Positions 1-7,634 of a DNA stretch of 64,000 nucleotides are shown piece by piece; within the stretch, counting starts at the first letter, position 1, and each line of letters begins with the position of its first letter. The stretch lies in the NCBI GenBank assembly GCA_965194375.1, contig OZ239428.1. One strand, 5' to 3'. A program made the translations under genes and the position numbers. The notes under the pieces were generated by a model. It ran no database searches, was not told where the DNA came from, and saw only the letters and a program-made list of their open reading frames with translations. Source of the stretch: Tabrizicola_A aquatica (GTDB taxonomy: Bacteria > Pseudomonadota > Alphaproteobacteria > Rhodobacterales > Rhodobacteraceae).

Positions 1-565
1 ATTTCATATCCTTGCAGGCGTATTTGCCGATGTAATCATCGGTCGCCGCATCGCGGTGCGATTTGGATGCCACCACCATCAGGCCCGCATTGTCGGGCTG
101 TGACACCGAAATGACGCGAGTCGCCCCCGCTGCGGCCTTATCCAAAGCACCGGGTTCTTCCACCGCCTGACCATCGGCACGCGTATAAAACAGCCGCCCT
201 TGGGCCGGGGCATAGACCACCCCGCGCAAAGGCACGCCGTTTTCGACATAGGCGATGTTCACTGTGAAATCGCCCCGGCGCTGGACGAATTCCTTGGTGC
301 CATCCAGCGGATCAACGATCAAAAAGGTCTGCGCCTTCAGCGCGTGGCTGGCGGCCTGTTCCTCGGTGATCAAGACCACATCGGGGAACGCCGCCCGCAG
401 CCCGGCCGAGATGATCGCATCGGCGGCCTCATCGGCCTCGGTCACGGGGCTGGCATCGCTTTTGGATTTCACCTCGAACTCAGGGCCGTTGTAGACCTCC
501 ATGATGCGGTCCCCCGCCTCAAGGGCAAGGCGGCGGATGATCGGAATCAGGCGGTCGAAATCCAT
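1..565 (-). CDS. cysQ: 3'(2'),5'-bisphosphate nucleotidase CysQ (partial, C-terminus outside window)
   Basis: Translating the minus strand from the ATG at 565 gives an open frame that runs off the left edge of the window (188 codons visible). It has the inositol-monophosphatase-fold metal site: EE at residues 68-69 and DPLDGT at 85-90, followed by KEF, the CysQ-type form of the motif. CysQ removes the 3'-phosphate from PAP, a by-product of sulfate assimilation, in the cytoplasm. An AAAGGA Shine-Dalgarno sits just upstream of the ATG. The family assignment is firm. A general inositol monophosphatase is less likely because of the KEF extension. Transcribed divergently from the ABC permease gene. 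Confidence 0.88.
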   Translation of the reverse strand, partial: MDFDRLIPIIRRLALEAGDRIMEVYNGPEFEVKSKSDASPVTEADEAADAIISAGLRAAFPDVVLITEEQAASHALKAQTFLIVDPLDGTKEFVQRRGDFTVNIAYVENGVPLRGVVYAPAQGRLFYTRADGQAVEEPGALDKAAAGATRVISVSQPDNAGLMVVASKSHRDAATDDYIGKYACKDMK

Positions 566-590
566 GGTCGGTCCTTTAAGCGGGGCAAAA

Positions 591-620
591 TCGCCCTTGG
601 CGTTATCGCCCTTGGCGTTG
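591..620. repeat. tandem 15-bp repeat, two copies
   Basis: Two adjacent copies of TCGCCCTTGGCGTT(A/G) lie at 591-605 and 606-620, differing only at the last base. Each contains the small palindrome CGCC-CTT-GGCG. They sit in the divergent gap between cysQ and the ABC permease. They could be a slippage duplication or paired binding sites; nothing in the sequence decides. Confidence 0.6.
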
Positions 621-713
621 ATTAAACATGACCTCGCCTTTATCATGCCTTGAAAAGGGAACAGCAAGATTTCCGGTGTAAACGGGGCCCAGACCCCGAG
701 TGAGGTGATGCAG

Positions 714-1538
714 ATGTTTCAGCCCAGCATGCCACGAACCCGCATTGGCAGCACAGTTGCATTCCTTGAACTGATCTTCCACGCCACCGTCCGCCATGTC
801 CGTAAATCGAACGGCAATGCCATTATCGGGCTTTTGGTATCGATCGCGCAGTCGCTGGTGGGCATCGGCGTGATGGTGCTGATGTTCAGCCTGATCGGGC
901 GCGGGATCGGCACGCAGGTGCGCGGTGATTTCATCTTGTTCATCATGTCGGGCATCTTCAGCTTTATGACCCATTCCAAGACCATCAAGGCGGTGTCCAG
1001 CGCCGATGGTCCGACCTCGGCCATGATGAAACATGCGCCGATGAACACCATCGTTTCGGTCTCGGCGGCGGCGCTTTCGGCGCTGTATCTGCAAACGCTG
1101 TCGGCCGCGGTGATCTTGTTTGGCTATCACGCGCTGTGGACCCCCATCACCATCGATGAGCCGGTGGGTGTGGCGGCGATGTATCTCTTGTCATGGTCCT
1201 CGGGCATTGGGATCGGGCTGATCTTCAAGGCCGCCACCCCTTGGGCGCCCGACTTTTTCACCGTGGCCACCACCGCCTATACGCGGGCCAACATGGTTTT
1301 TTCAGGCAAGATGTTCGTGGCCAACATCACCCCGACGCACATTCTGGCGATCTTTATGTGGAACCCCTTGTTCCACTGCATCGACCAGACGCGGGGCTAT
1401 ATGTTTCTGAACTATGACCCGCGCTACACTTCGGCGCTTTATCCGGTGATCACCACCTTCGTGCTGATCGTCATCGGCCTGATGGCCGAGCGCTATACCG
1501 AAAAGCACATCTCGGCCAGTTGGAACGCCAAACGCTAA
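714..1538 (+). CDS. ABC-2 type exporter permease (KpsM/polysaccharide export type)
   Basis: A 274-residue integral membrane protein with about six hydrophobic segments and the layout of ABC-2 permeases used for capsule or polysaccharide export. A typical N-terminal amphipathic region is followed by a first membrane span at about residues 40-60. The C-terminus AERYTEKHISASW resembles KpsM-type proteins. I chose ATG 714 because a GAGG box lies about 8 bases upstream; GTG 705 and ATG 708 are in frame but too close to that box. The ATP-binding partner is not in the window, so the substrate cannot be assigned. The gene stands alone between cysQ and dnaK. Confidence 0.8.
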   Translation: MFQPSMPRTRIGSTVAFLELIFHATVRHVRKSNGNAIIGLLVSIAQSLVGIGVMVLMFSLIGRGIGTQVRGDFILFIMSGIFSFMTHSKTIKAVSSADGPTSAMMKHAPMNTIVSVSAAALSALYLQTLSAAVILFGYHALWTPITIDEPVGVAAMYLLSWSSGIGIGLIFKAATPWAPDFFTVATTAYTRANMVFSGKMFVANITPTHILAIFMWNPLFHCIDQTRGYMFLNYDPRYTSALYPVITTFVLIVIGLMAERYTEKHISASWNAKR

Positions 1539-1650
1539 AGCGGGGGTTTCTTGGCCCTGGTCATGGGGTTGCGCCGGGCTTGGGGTGCGCAGCCGGTGCT
1601 GTCATTCTCAACTTTCTAAGGATTCTTCTGATTGCAAAGCGCTTAGCCCG

Positions 1651-1679
1651 CTTGCAGGCCCAATTGCCCCCCCCTATAT
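1651..1679 (+). promoter_or_regulatory. predicted heat-shock-type (RpoH-like) promoter of dnaK
   Basis: CTTGCA at 1651-1656 and CTATAT at 1674-1679 are separated by 17 bases, about 110 bases upstream of the dnaK start. The CTTG...CTATAT pattern fits the alphaproteobacterial RpoH (sigma-32) consensus, as expected for dnaK. A housekeeping sigma factor could also read it. The rest of the 1539-1790 gap shows no further gene. Confidence 0.6.
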
Positions 1680-1790
1680 ACGCCCTGAAGCCGGAATGAG
1701 GCGGATGCCTTTTTCCGAGTCTCACATGGGATCGGGTCGGAATGCCATCTTGGGTTCCGCCCACATCATCGCCTAAGGAAAGGGACACTC

Positions 1791-3698
1791 ATGGCCAAAG
1801 TCATTGGTATTGACCTCGGGACGACCAACTCTTGCGTTGCCATCATGGACGGCTCGCAGCCCCGGATCATCGAAAACGCTGAAGGTGCGCGCACCACGCC
1901 GTCGATCGTCGGTTTCACCGAAACCGAACGTCTGGTCGGTCAGGCCGCCAAGCGTCAGGCAGTCACCAACGCCGCGAACACTGTGTTCGCCGTCAAGCGC
2001 CTGATCGGGCGCCGTTTTGACGACCCGGTGATCGTCAAAGATCAAAAGAACATGCCGTACAAGATCGTCAACGGCGGCAATGGCGATGCGTGGGTTGAAG
2101 TGCGCGGCGAGAAGTATTCGCCCAGCCAGGTTTCGGCTTTCATCCTGCAAAAGATGAAAGAAACCGCCGAGTCGTATTTGGGTGAAACCGTCACTCAGGC
2201 CGTCATCACGGTGCCCGCCTATTTCAACGACGCCCAGCGTCAGGCCACCAAGGACGCGGGCAAGATCGCCGGTCTTGAAGTGCTGCGCATCATCAACGAA
2301 CCCACCGCAGCGGCGCTGGCCTATGGTCTGGACCGTAAGGAATCGCGCACCATCGCGGTTTATGATCTTGGCGGCGGCACCTTTGACATCACGGTTCTGG
2401 AAATTGACGACGGTCTGTTCGAAGTGAAATCCACCAACGGGGACACGTTCCTGGGCGGTGAAGACTTTGACATGCGCATCGTCAACTATCTGGCGGATGA
2501 GTTTAAAAAGGAACACGGCGTCGATCTGTCCTTGGACAAAATGGCCCTGCAGCGTCTGAAAGAGGCGGCGGAAAAGGCCAAGATCGAACTGTCGTCCAGC
2601 CAGCAGACCGAAATCAACCAGCCCTTCATCTCGATGGACAAGAACACCGGGCAACCGCTGCACTTGGTCGTCAAGCTGACCCGCGCCAAGCTGGAAAGCC
2701 TGGTGGATGACCTGATCAAGAAGTCGATCAAGCCGTGCCAAGCCGCGATCAAAGATGCCGGCGTCTCGATTTCTGACATCGATGAGGTGGTTCTGGTCGG
2801 CGGCATGACCCGCATGCCGCGCGTCATTGAAGAAGTGACCAAATTCTTCGGCAAAGAGCCCCACAAGGGCGTGAACCCCGACGAAGTTGTGGCCGCCGGT
2901 GCCGCCATTCAGGCCGGCGTCTTGCAGGGCGACGTCAAGGACGTGGTGCTTCTGGACGTGACCCCGCTGTCCTTGGGCATTGAAACCCTTGGCGGTGTGT
3001 TCACCCGCCTGATCGACCGCAACACCACGATCCCGACCAAGAAGAGCCAGATCTTCTCGACCGCCGAAGACAACCAGAACGCCGTGACCCTGCGTGTGTT
3101 CCAAGGTGAGCGGGAAATGGCCGCGGATAACAAGATGCTGGGCCAGTTCAATCTGGAACAGATCCCGCCCGCGCCCCGCGGCATGCCGCAGATCGAGGTG
3201 ACCTTCGACATCGACGCCAACGGCATCGTGACCGTCAAGGCCAAGGACAAAGGCACCAACCGCGAACAGGCGATCACCATTCAGGCCTCGGGCGGTCTGT
3301 CGGATGATGACATCGAAAAGATGATCAAGGACGCCGAGGCCAATGCCGAAGCCGACAAGGAACGCCGCGAGCTGGTGGAGACCAAGAACCAGGGCGAAAG
3401 CCTGCTCCATTCGACGCAGAAGTCGCTGAAAGAGCATTCCGACAAGGTGGACCCGTCCACTGTTGAAGTGATCGAACTGGCGATGGGCCCCTTGGAAGAC
3501 GCGCTGAAAGGCGACGACGCTGGCAAGATCAAAGGTGCCATCCAGAACCTGACCGAAGCTGCGATGAAGCTGGGCGAGGCCATCTACAAAGCGCAGGCCG
3601 CCGAGGGTGGCAATGACGACGGCGACGCCCCGCGCGACGTGGATGATGACATCATCGACGCCGATTTCGAAGACATGGGCAACAACAAGCGGAAGTAA
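1791..3698 (+). CDS. dnaK: molecular chaperone DnaK (Hsp70)
   Basis: A 635-residue protein, the usual length for DnaK. The N-terminus has the phosphate-1 loop GIDLGTTNSC. DLGGGTFDIT (phosphate 2) starts near residue 192, and the adenosine motif VLVGGMTRMP lies near 330. The substrate-binding domain follows, and the acidic C-terminal tail ends DVDDDIIDADFEDM, typical of alphaproteobacterial DnaK. It binds and releases unfolded cytoplasmic proteins with ATP, together with DnaJ (next gene) and GrpE (not in window). Start ATG 1791 has an AAGGAAAGGGA ribosome site. Likely heat-inducible from the promoter at 1651-1679. Confidence 0.98.
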   Translation: MAKVIGIDLGTTNSCVAIMDGSQPRIIENAEGARTTPSIVGFTETERLVGQAAKRQAVTNAANTVFAVKRLIGRRFDDPVIVKDQKNMPYKIVNGGNGDAWVEVRGEKYSPSQVSAFILQKMKETAESYLGETVTQAVITVPAYFNDAQRQATKDAGKIAGLEVLRIINEPTAAALAYGLDRKESRTIAVYDLGGGTFDITVLEIDDGLFEVKSTNGDTFLGGEDFDMRIVNYLADEFKKEHGVDLSLDKMALQRLKEAAEKAKIELSSSQQTEINQPFISMDKNTGQPLHLVVKLTRAKLESLVDDLIKKSIKPCQAAIKDAGVSISDIDEVVLVGGMTRMPRVIEEVTKFFGKEPHKGVNPDEVVAAGAAIQAGVLQGDVKDVVLLDVTPLSLGIETLGGVFTRLIDRNTTIPTKKSQIFSTAEDNQNAVTLRVFQGEREMAADNKMLGQFNLEQIPPAPRGMPQIEVTFDIDANGIVTVKAKDKGTNREQAITIQASGGLSDDDIEKMIKDAEANAEADKERRELVETKNQGESLLHSTQKSLKEHSDKVDPSTVEVIELAMGPLEDALKGDDAGKIKGAIQNLTEAAMKLGEAIYKAQAAEGGNDDGDAPRDVDDDIIDADFEDMGNNKRK

Positions 3699-3716
3699 GC
3701 CGCAGGGAACTCCCGG

Positions 3717-3740
3717 GGGCGGCCTTGAAAAAGGCCGCCC
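3717..3740 (+). terminator. strong GNRA-capped hairpin between dnaK and dnaJ
   Basis: A perfect 10-bp stem, GGGCGGCCTT (3717-3726) with AAGGCCGCCC (3731-3740), is closed by a GAAA tetraloop. No long T tract follows (TTCGCC), so it is more likely a partial terminator or an RNA-stabilising element than a full stop. It would explain a lower dnaJ than dnaK output from one transcript. Confidence 0.6.
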
Positions 3741-3770
3741 TTCGCCTGTTCCCCATCAGGGGGTTCTGCC

Positions 3771-4928
3771 ATGGCAAAACGCGATTACTACGAGGTTCTC
3801 GGGGCCAAGAAGGGCGCTTCGGCTGAAGAGCTGAAGAAAGCCTATCGCACCAAAGCGAAAGAGCTTCACCCCGACCGCAATTCCGACAACCCCAACGCCG
3901 AAGCCCAGTTCAAAGAGGTGAACGAGGCTTACGATGTGCTGAAGGATGCCGATAAAAAGGCGGCCTATGACCGCTATGGCCATGCCGCCTTTGAAGGTGG
4001 CATGGGCGGTGGCGGCCAGCGTGGCGGGTTCGGTGGCGGCGGGCAGGGCGATTTTGGCTCGGCCTTCTCGGATGTGTTCGAAGACCTGTTTGGCGATTTC
4101 ATGGGTCGCGGCGGCGGGGGCGGCGGTGGTCGCAGCCGGGCGCAGCGTGGGTCTGACCTGCGCTACAACCTGCGCGTCTCTTTGGAAGAGGCCTATGCCG
4201 GGGTGCCCAAGACCATCAACGTGCCGACCTCGATCGCCTGTGACAGCTGTCGCGGCACCGGGGCCGAAGGCGGGTCCGAGCCCACCACCTGCCCCACCTG
4301 TTCGGGCATGGGCAAGGTTCGCGCGCAGCAAGGCTTCTTTACCGTCGAACGCACCTGTCCGACCTGCAATGGCGCGGGCCAGATCGTCAAGAACCCGTGC
4401 AAATCTTGCCACGGGCATGGCCGCATTGAAAAAGAACGCGCTCTGTCGGTGAACATTCCGGCAGGCGTGGAAACCGGCACCCGGATCCGGTTGGCCGGTG
4501 AGGGTGAGGCGGGCCTGCGCGGTGGGCCGACGGGCGATCTGTACATCTTTATTGAAGTGAAAGAGCACCCGATCTTCCAACGCGATAGCGCGCATCTCTT
4601 CTGCCGCGTGCCGATTTCCTTTGCCACAGCCGCGCTTGGCGGCGAGGTGGAGGTGCCGACGATTGACGGCGGCAAAGCCCGCGTGAAGGTGCCCGCAGGC
4701 AGCCAGACCGGCAAGCAAATGCGCCTGCGCGCCAAAGGCATGCCAGCCCTGCGCGGTGGCGGTGTGGGCGACATGCTTTTGGAGCTGGCGGTGGAAACCC
4801 CGGTCAACCTCACCTCGCGGCAAAAGGAACTCTTGCGCGAGTTCGAAGAGCTGTCCGAAGACAACAATCCCGAAGGCCGCACGTTCTTTTCAAAGGTCAA
4901 AGGCTTTTGGGACGGCATGAAAGGCTGA
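3771..4928 (+). CDS. dnaJ: co-chaperone DnaJ (Hsp40, type I)
   Basis: A 385-residue type I DnaJ with all domains in order. The J domain carries the HPD motif in KELHPDRN near residue 34. A glycine/phenylalanine-rich linker spans about residues 75-120. Four zinc-binding CxxCxGxG repeats follow (CDSCRGTG, CPTCSGMG, CPTCNGAG, CKSCHGHG), then the two C-terminal substrate-binding domains. It delivers unfolded substrates to DnaK and stimulates its ATPase. Probably co-transcribed with dnaK through the intervening hairpin; followed by a strong terminator. Confidence 0.98.
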   Translation: MAKRDYYEVLGAKKGASAEELKKAYRTKAKELHPDRNSDNPNAEAQFKEVNEAYDVLKDADKKAAYDRYGHAAFEGGMGGGGQRGGFGGGGQGDFGSAFSDVFEDLFGDFMGRGGGGGGGRSRAQRGSDLRYNLRVSLEEAYAGVPKTINVPTSIACDSCRGTGAEGGSEPTTCPTCSGMGKVRAQQGFFTVERTCPTCNGAGQIVKNPCKSCHGHGRIEKERALSVNIPAGVETGTRIRLAGEGEAGLRGGPTGDLYIFIEVKEHPIFQRDSAHLFCRVPISFATAALGGEVEVPTIDGGKARVKVPAGSQTGKQMRLRAKGMPALRGGGVGDMLLELAVETPVNLTSRQKELLREFEELSEDNNPEGRTFFSKVKGFWDGMKG

Positions 4929-4933
4929 CATGA

Positions 4934-4959
4934 CAAAGCCCGCCTAGGCGGGCTTTGTT
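4934..4959. terminator. bidirectional terminator between dnaJ and DUF475 gene
   Basis: A perfect 12-bp stem, ACAAAGCCCGCC (4934-4945) with GGCGGGCTTTGT (4948-4959), loop TA, with T- and A-rich flanks. It sits between convergent genes and can end transcripts from both strands. Confidence 0.85.
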
Positions 4960-4986
4960 GTGCGACACCAGAGGTCTTGCGCCGCG

Positions 4987-6039
4987 TCAGATCTCGGATG
5001 CGGCTCCGGAATGCAGCCGGTTCCACCGGATCGATGACCACAGCGCCACCCCGATGAAGCCTGCGCCCAAAAGGCCGGTGATCACTTCGGGGATATGGCC
5101 CAAGGTCTGGCCAAACATCACGCAGGACAGGATAAAGATCGACCAAAACGCGCCGTGTTCCAGATAGCGGAACTGCGCCAGCGTGTTGCGTTCGACCAGC
5201 ATGATGGTCATGGACCGCACATACATCGCGCCAATGCCAAGACCGATGGCAATCAGGAACAGGTTTTGCGTCAGCGCAAAGGCCCCGATCACCCCGTCAA
5301 AGCTGAACGATGCATCCAGCACCTCAAGATACAAGAACGCGCCAAGCCCGCCCTTTACGGCAATGTCCATGCCCTCTTGCGACTTGTCGAGCAGGTGGCC
5401 CAGCACATCGACGGCCATAAAGGTGACAAGCCCGGCAACAGCGGAATAGAGGAAGGTCGCCAGCACCGCTGCTGGCATGATCGAGGCAAAGATCAGGATG
5501 ATGGTCAGCACGATGGCCAATTCCAGCCCTTGAATCGAGGAGAACTTGGACATGCCGCGTTCGATGGCGGCAATCCAATGCACGTCTTTGCCCTCGTCGA
5601 AGAAGTATTTCAGCGCCACCATCATCAGGAACGCTCCGCCAAAGGCCGCAATCGACAGATGCGCGCCGCCGATGATGCGGGAGTATTCCTCGGGCTGGGT
5701 TGCGGCGAGTTCAATCGCCTGCCACGGGCCGATCTTGGCAGCAAAGACCACGATCAAGAGCGGGAAAATGATCCGCATGCCAAAGACCGCAATCAGGATG
5801 CCCCAAGTCAGGAACCGTTGCTGCCAGACCGGGGTCATTTCCTGCAACTTGTTGGCGTTGACGATGGCATTGTCAAAGGACAGGCTGATTTCCAAGATCG
5901 ACAGCACGGTGCCGACGAACAAGAACCCCATCACCCCAGTCCACGAATGGGTGTAAATCCAGCCGAGCCATGCCGCGAGGGCCAGTCCAACGGCTGTCAC
6001 CAGAAACGCCCAGCGGAAATAGTGCAAAGCAACCGTCAT
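4987..6039 (-). CDS. DUF475 family integral membrane protein (TerC-like superfamily)
   Basis: A 350-residue polytopic membrane protein with about eight to nine hydrophobic segments. It has the paired acidic motifs seen in TerC/DUF475 proteins: SLSFDNAIVNA near residue 55 and SFSFDGVIGAFA in the second half. TerC-like proteins are linked to metal-ion export and tellurite tolerance, and the conserved Asp residues inside membrane segments are thought to bind cations. The exact substrate is unknown. I chose ATG 6039 over the upstream GTG/ATG options because a GGGAG box precedes it and the membrane domain begins at once. Convergent with dnaJ, divergent from radC. Confidence 0.85.
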   Translation of the reverse strand: MTVALHYFRWAFLVTAVGLALAAWLGWIYTHSWTGVMGFLFVGTVLSILEISLSFDNAIVNANKLQEMTPVWQQRFLTWGILIAVFGMRIIFPLLIVVFAAKIGPWQAIELAATQPEEYSRIIGGAHLSIAAFGGAFLMMVALKYFFDEGKDVHWIAAIERGMSKFSSIQGLELAIVLTIILIFASIMPAAVLATFLYSAVAGLVTFMAVDVLGHLLDKSQEGMDIAVKGGLGAFLYLEVLDASFSFDGVIGAFALTQNLFLIAIGLGIGAMYVRSMTIMLVERNTLAQFRYLEHGAFWSIFILSCVMFGQTLGHIPEVITGLLGAGFIGVALWSSIRWNRLHSGAASEI

Positions 6040-6145
6040 CGATGTGTCTCCCGTTCCTTGCCGCGGAGTAAGCGGAGTTGAACCGCAATGCAAGCTTACG
6101 GGGTCTGTTTACCAGTCGTTCATCATTTCGCCAGATGCTTCGGGT

Positions 6146-6922
6146 ATGAGACGGTCGCATGGCTTTCAAGATTCCGGCTTGCCACTTTTCGCCCCTACCG
6201 GGGACGGGGATGAGGCTGCGTCTGTTGATGCGTTGCCTCAGGGCCGCTTGCCCAGCTACATCGCCGATCACCGCGCCCGGCTTCGGGCGCGCTTTCGCGA
6301 CGGCGGGGCTGGCGCCCTGCCCGATTATGAGATGCTGGAGCTGGTCTTGTTCCGCGCCATCCCCCGGCAGGATGTGAAACCGCTGGCGCGGCTGCTTCTC
6401 GACACTTTTGGTGATTTCAACCGGGTCATCACCGCTGCCCCGGCCCGGCTGGCGTTGGTCAAGGGGGTGGGTGAGGCGGTGATCACCGAGCTGAAGATCG
6501 TTGAGGCCGCCGCGCAGCGCATGATGCGGGCGCGGGTGATGAACCGGCCAGTGCTATCGTCATGGGATGCGCTGTTGGACTATTGCCACACCACCATGGC
6601 GCACTGCGAAACCGAACAGTTCCGCATCCTGTTTCTGGACCGCAAGAATGTGCTGATCGCCGATGAAGAACAGGCCAAGGGCACGGTTGACCATGTGCCG
6701 GTCTACCCGCGTGAGGTGGTCAAGCGCGCGCTGGAGCTGAACGCGAGCGCGCTTATTCTGGTGCACAACCACCCATCGGGCGACCCCACACCATCAGATG
6801 CCGATATCAGCATGACACATCAGGTGCAGGAGGCTGCGCAGGTTCTAGGCCTTGTGCTGCATGACCACCTGATCGTGGGTAAATCGCGCGAGATCAGCTT
6901 TCGCGCGGCGGGTTATCTTTAG
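6146..6922 (+). CDS. radC: RadC/MPN-domain family protein
   Basis: A 258-residue RadC protein with an N-terminal helix-hairpin-helix-like UPF0758 region (about 25-95) and a C-terminal MPN/JAB metal site. The motif HNHPSGDPTPSDAD begins at residue 207 and contains both histidines and the aspartate of the JAMM-like centre. RadC is common near recombination and repair functions, but its biochemical role is unsettled and the early DNA-repair assignment has been withdrawn. The longer in-frame start at 6044 would overlap the divergent DUF475 gene; ATG 6146 is preferred. The 3' end overlaps the convergent methyltransferase gene by 29 bases. Confidence 0.92.
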   Translation: MRRSHGFQDSGLPLFAPTGDGDEAASVDALPQGRLPSYIADHRARLRARFRDGGAGALPDYEMLELVLFRAIPRQDVKPLARLLLDTFGDFNRVITAAPARLALVKGVGEAVITELKIVEAAAQRMMRARVMNRPVLSSWDALLDYCHTTMAHCETEQFRILFLDRKNVLIADEEQAKGTVDHVPVYPREVVKRALELNASALILVHNHPSGDPTPSDADISMTHQVQEAAQVLGLVLHDHLIVGKSREISFRAAGYL

Positions 6923-7634
6923 GCCGCGCCGCCCGCTTGGCCGCCCGCTGCGCGGCCTTTCGCGCCGCAACGGCCATGCGCTCCTCTTGCCCCAGCTTTT
7001 GCAGCACCAGATCCGGCTGCGGGATCGGCGCTGCGGGATCGGTCGGCTTTACGATGAACCATGAGGCATAGTTGTTATAGGTGCCTTCCAGAATGTTCTC
7101 GGTCACCCACAAGGGCACGCCGATCTGCGCCACCAGATGATGCACGCCCCACACCACCAAGGGCCAGCGCACCGGGTCATAATCATCGCCCGCCAGAATG
7201 CCACCGGGCTTTACCTTGGCATACCAATCCAAAATGGTGCGCCCACCCTCTTCGCCGGAATGGGCATAGCCATCGACATAGACAAAGTCGAAAAATGCGT
7301 CGGGAAACAGCAGATGCGCTTCGGCAAAGGTCATACGCAAGAGATGATGGTTCCGGTCCAGCCCCACGGTCTGCAAGGCTTGGCGGTATTGGCCGACATC
7401 GTGGTGGTCGCTGTAAGCGTCCACGCCCCAGAACCGGCGAAACTTGCCAGACTCCAGCATCCGCCGCGAAAAGCCGCCGCCCGCCACGCCCAGCTCGATG
7501 CCCAGATTGTCCGACCCGCCCAGCCCATCGACCACATTCCACCGCCAAGTGCCCGGCACGATCTCGGGTTCAATGTCGGGCATGTGCTGTAGCGCAATCT
7601 CGAACAGCTCATCCGAGGTTCTCGGCTCTGTCAT
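6894..7634 (-). CDS. class I SAM-dependent methyltransferase (Methyltransf_24-like)
   Basis: A 246-residue protein with a Rossmann-type SAM-binding signature, LGIELGVAGGG, near residues 43-53. An acidic motif, FDFVYVDGYAHSG, and the strand-4 sequence VKPGGILAGDDYD follow, as in the class I methyltransferase group acting on cell-surface or small-molecule substrates. The last 30 residues are Ala/Lys/Arg-rich and probably disordered. The substrate is unknown. Its start overlaps the end of the upstream PBP/OmpA gene by 4 bases, so the two are probably translationally coupled. Confidence 0.75.
   Translation of the reverse strand: MTEPRTSDELFEIALQHMPDIEPEIVPGTWRWNVVDGLGGSDNLGIELGVAGGGFSRRMLESGKFRRFWGVDAYSDHHDVGQYRQALQTVGLDRNHHLLRMTFAEAHLLFPDAFFDFVYVDGYAHSGEEGGRTILDWYAKVKPGGILAGDDYDPVRWPLVVWGVHHLVAQIGVPLWVTENILEGTYNNYASWFIVKPTDPAAPIPQPDLVLQKLGQEERMAVAARKAAQRAAKRAARPKDNPPRES

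Noticed and set aside
1773..3437. Long open frame (554 residues) antisense to dnaK
   Set aside because: A shadow of the high-GC dnaK gene: His/Gly/Asp/Arg-rich composition typical of an antisense frame, no family match, and complete overlap with a certain gene.
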